This document shows, piece by piece, positions 63,657 to 64,000 of a stretch of DNA of 64,000 bases. Position numbers and translations under genes: made by a program. How positions within the stretch are numbered: the stretch's first letter is position 1; every line of letters starts with the position of its first letter. Origin of the DNA: Gelidibacter japonicus. Its GTDB lineage: Bacteria; Bacteroidota; Bacteroidia; Flavobacteriales; Flavobacteriaceae. The notes below the pieces were generated by a model. It worked only from the letters and a program-made list of their open reading frames with translations, made no database searches and was not told where the DNA came from. The stretch spans positions 434,001-498,000 of the forward strand of contig NZ_BJKB01000001.1 of NCBI RefSeq assembly GCF_010725055.1. Direction: 5' to 3'.

Positions 63657-64000
63657 AATAATTTCCTGCGTGAGCAGGAAGGTTTTTAGTTATACTTTAA
63701 TCTTGAGTCAATAAATCAGGTTAAAAGTTTGCAGCCTGTTAATACCGACTATGATTTTAAATGGCGTATTCATGCTCCTTAAAATCGATGCAGATATTAT
63801 ACTTTATAAAAATTAACACGACGTTAAAAAATTAAATGGATCTGACTTGACAATGCTAATATAACTAAAATATCAGTTCAAACTAATCTTTTAGTTTAAA
63901 AGATTTAAAAATAAATATAGAAGTGGGAAAAGTATTTATAAATATCTTGGAGTACCAATAAGATATGAAAGAGCGGAAATTCACGTTATTGTATACGAGG
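63657..64000. other. Upstream region of the second BlaI operon
   Basis: No gene. A small hairpin TTCCTGCGTGAGCAGGAA occurs at 63663-63680. Bases 63815-63834 repeat a 20-base sequence found at 46143-46162 after the second sigma/TPR pair. The rest is AT-rich and the promoter is not clear. Confidence 0.45.

Overview
The window is AT-rich DNA from a member of the Bacteroidota, most likely a marine-type Flavobacteriaceae. The evidence is: exported proteins with C-terminal type IX secretion (T9SS) sorting domains (YPNP motif, then a terminal -IKN), lipoproteins with short lipoboxes, no clear Shine-Dalgarno sequences, BlaI/M56 pairs of the Bacteroidota type, a hydroxyproline catabolic cluster, and a promoter of the TTTG/TAnnTTTG type. 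The species cannot be named from sequence alone.

Layout. 0-5.5 kb: a truncated exported protein, a tRNA-Leu(TAG) with a decayed tandem copy, an M20 peptidase, and a BlaI repressor/M56 sensor pair with a visible operator. 5.8-11 kb: a polyprenyl-phosphate sugar-transfer cassette (GT39, LpxB-N-like protein, GT2), a decayed transposase, and a Kdo-kinase-like protein. 11.3-15 kb: a Gfo/Idh/MocA oxidoreductase, two DUF1080 lipoproteins, a SnoaL-like lipoprotein and a lone STAS protein. 15.2-24 kb: a minus-strand operon for hydroxyproline and proline-peptide use (aldehyde dehydrogenase, DUF885 peptidase, 4-hydroxyproline epimerase, DPP-IV-like peptidase, D-amino-acid dehydrogenase), with an AraC regulator relic upstream. 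24-25.3 kb: PhnA-like and MmcQ-like proteins.

25.4-51 kb is the most unusual part. A 12-gene minus-strand run encodes almost only exported proteins: lipoproteins, a Tat-type vWA protein, an RCC1 propeller, a beta-helix protein and a protein with an LPGD hexapeptide repeat. It is divergent from an ECF sigma factor and a membrane-spanning TPR protein with anti-sigma-like topology, and a convergent exported TPR-CHAT protease lies next to them. The same sigma / TPR / CHAT order is repeated at 44.8-49.2 kb with its own exported partners (a frameshifted seven-repeat propeller protein and a lipoprotein). The 5' remnants of a third CHAT gene lie at 50.2-51.05 kb, split by a membrane-protein gene. Three minus-strand exported units each have GTTAAC-N18-ACTAA upstream, which I propose is the promoter read by these sigma factors. 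My model is a cell-surface signalling system: a periplasmic CHAT protease and a TPR anti-sigma control an ECF sigma that switches on surface proteins. The parts and the motif are seen in the sequence; the mechanism is inferred.

51-64 kb: a cyclase-family hydrolase, a REP-associated transposase (RAYT) between REP-like palindromes, hemW, ruvC, a beta-barrel protein, a YbhN-like flippase/GT2 pair, another barrel protein, a small TonB-domain lipoprotein, a TPR protein, and a second BlaI/M56 pair in which the M56 protein carries two TonB-like domains and a module that recurs in a separate exported protein.
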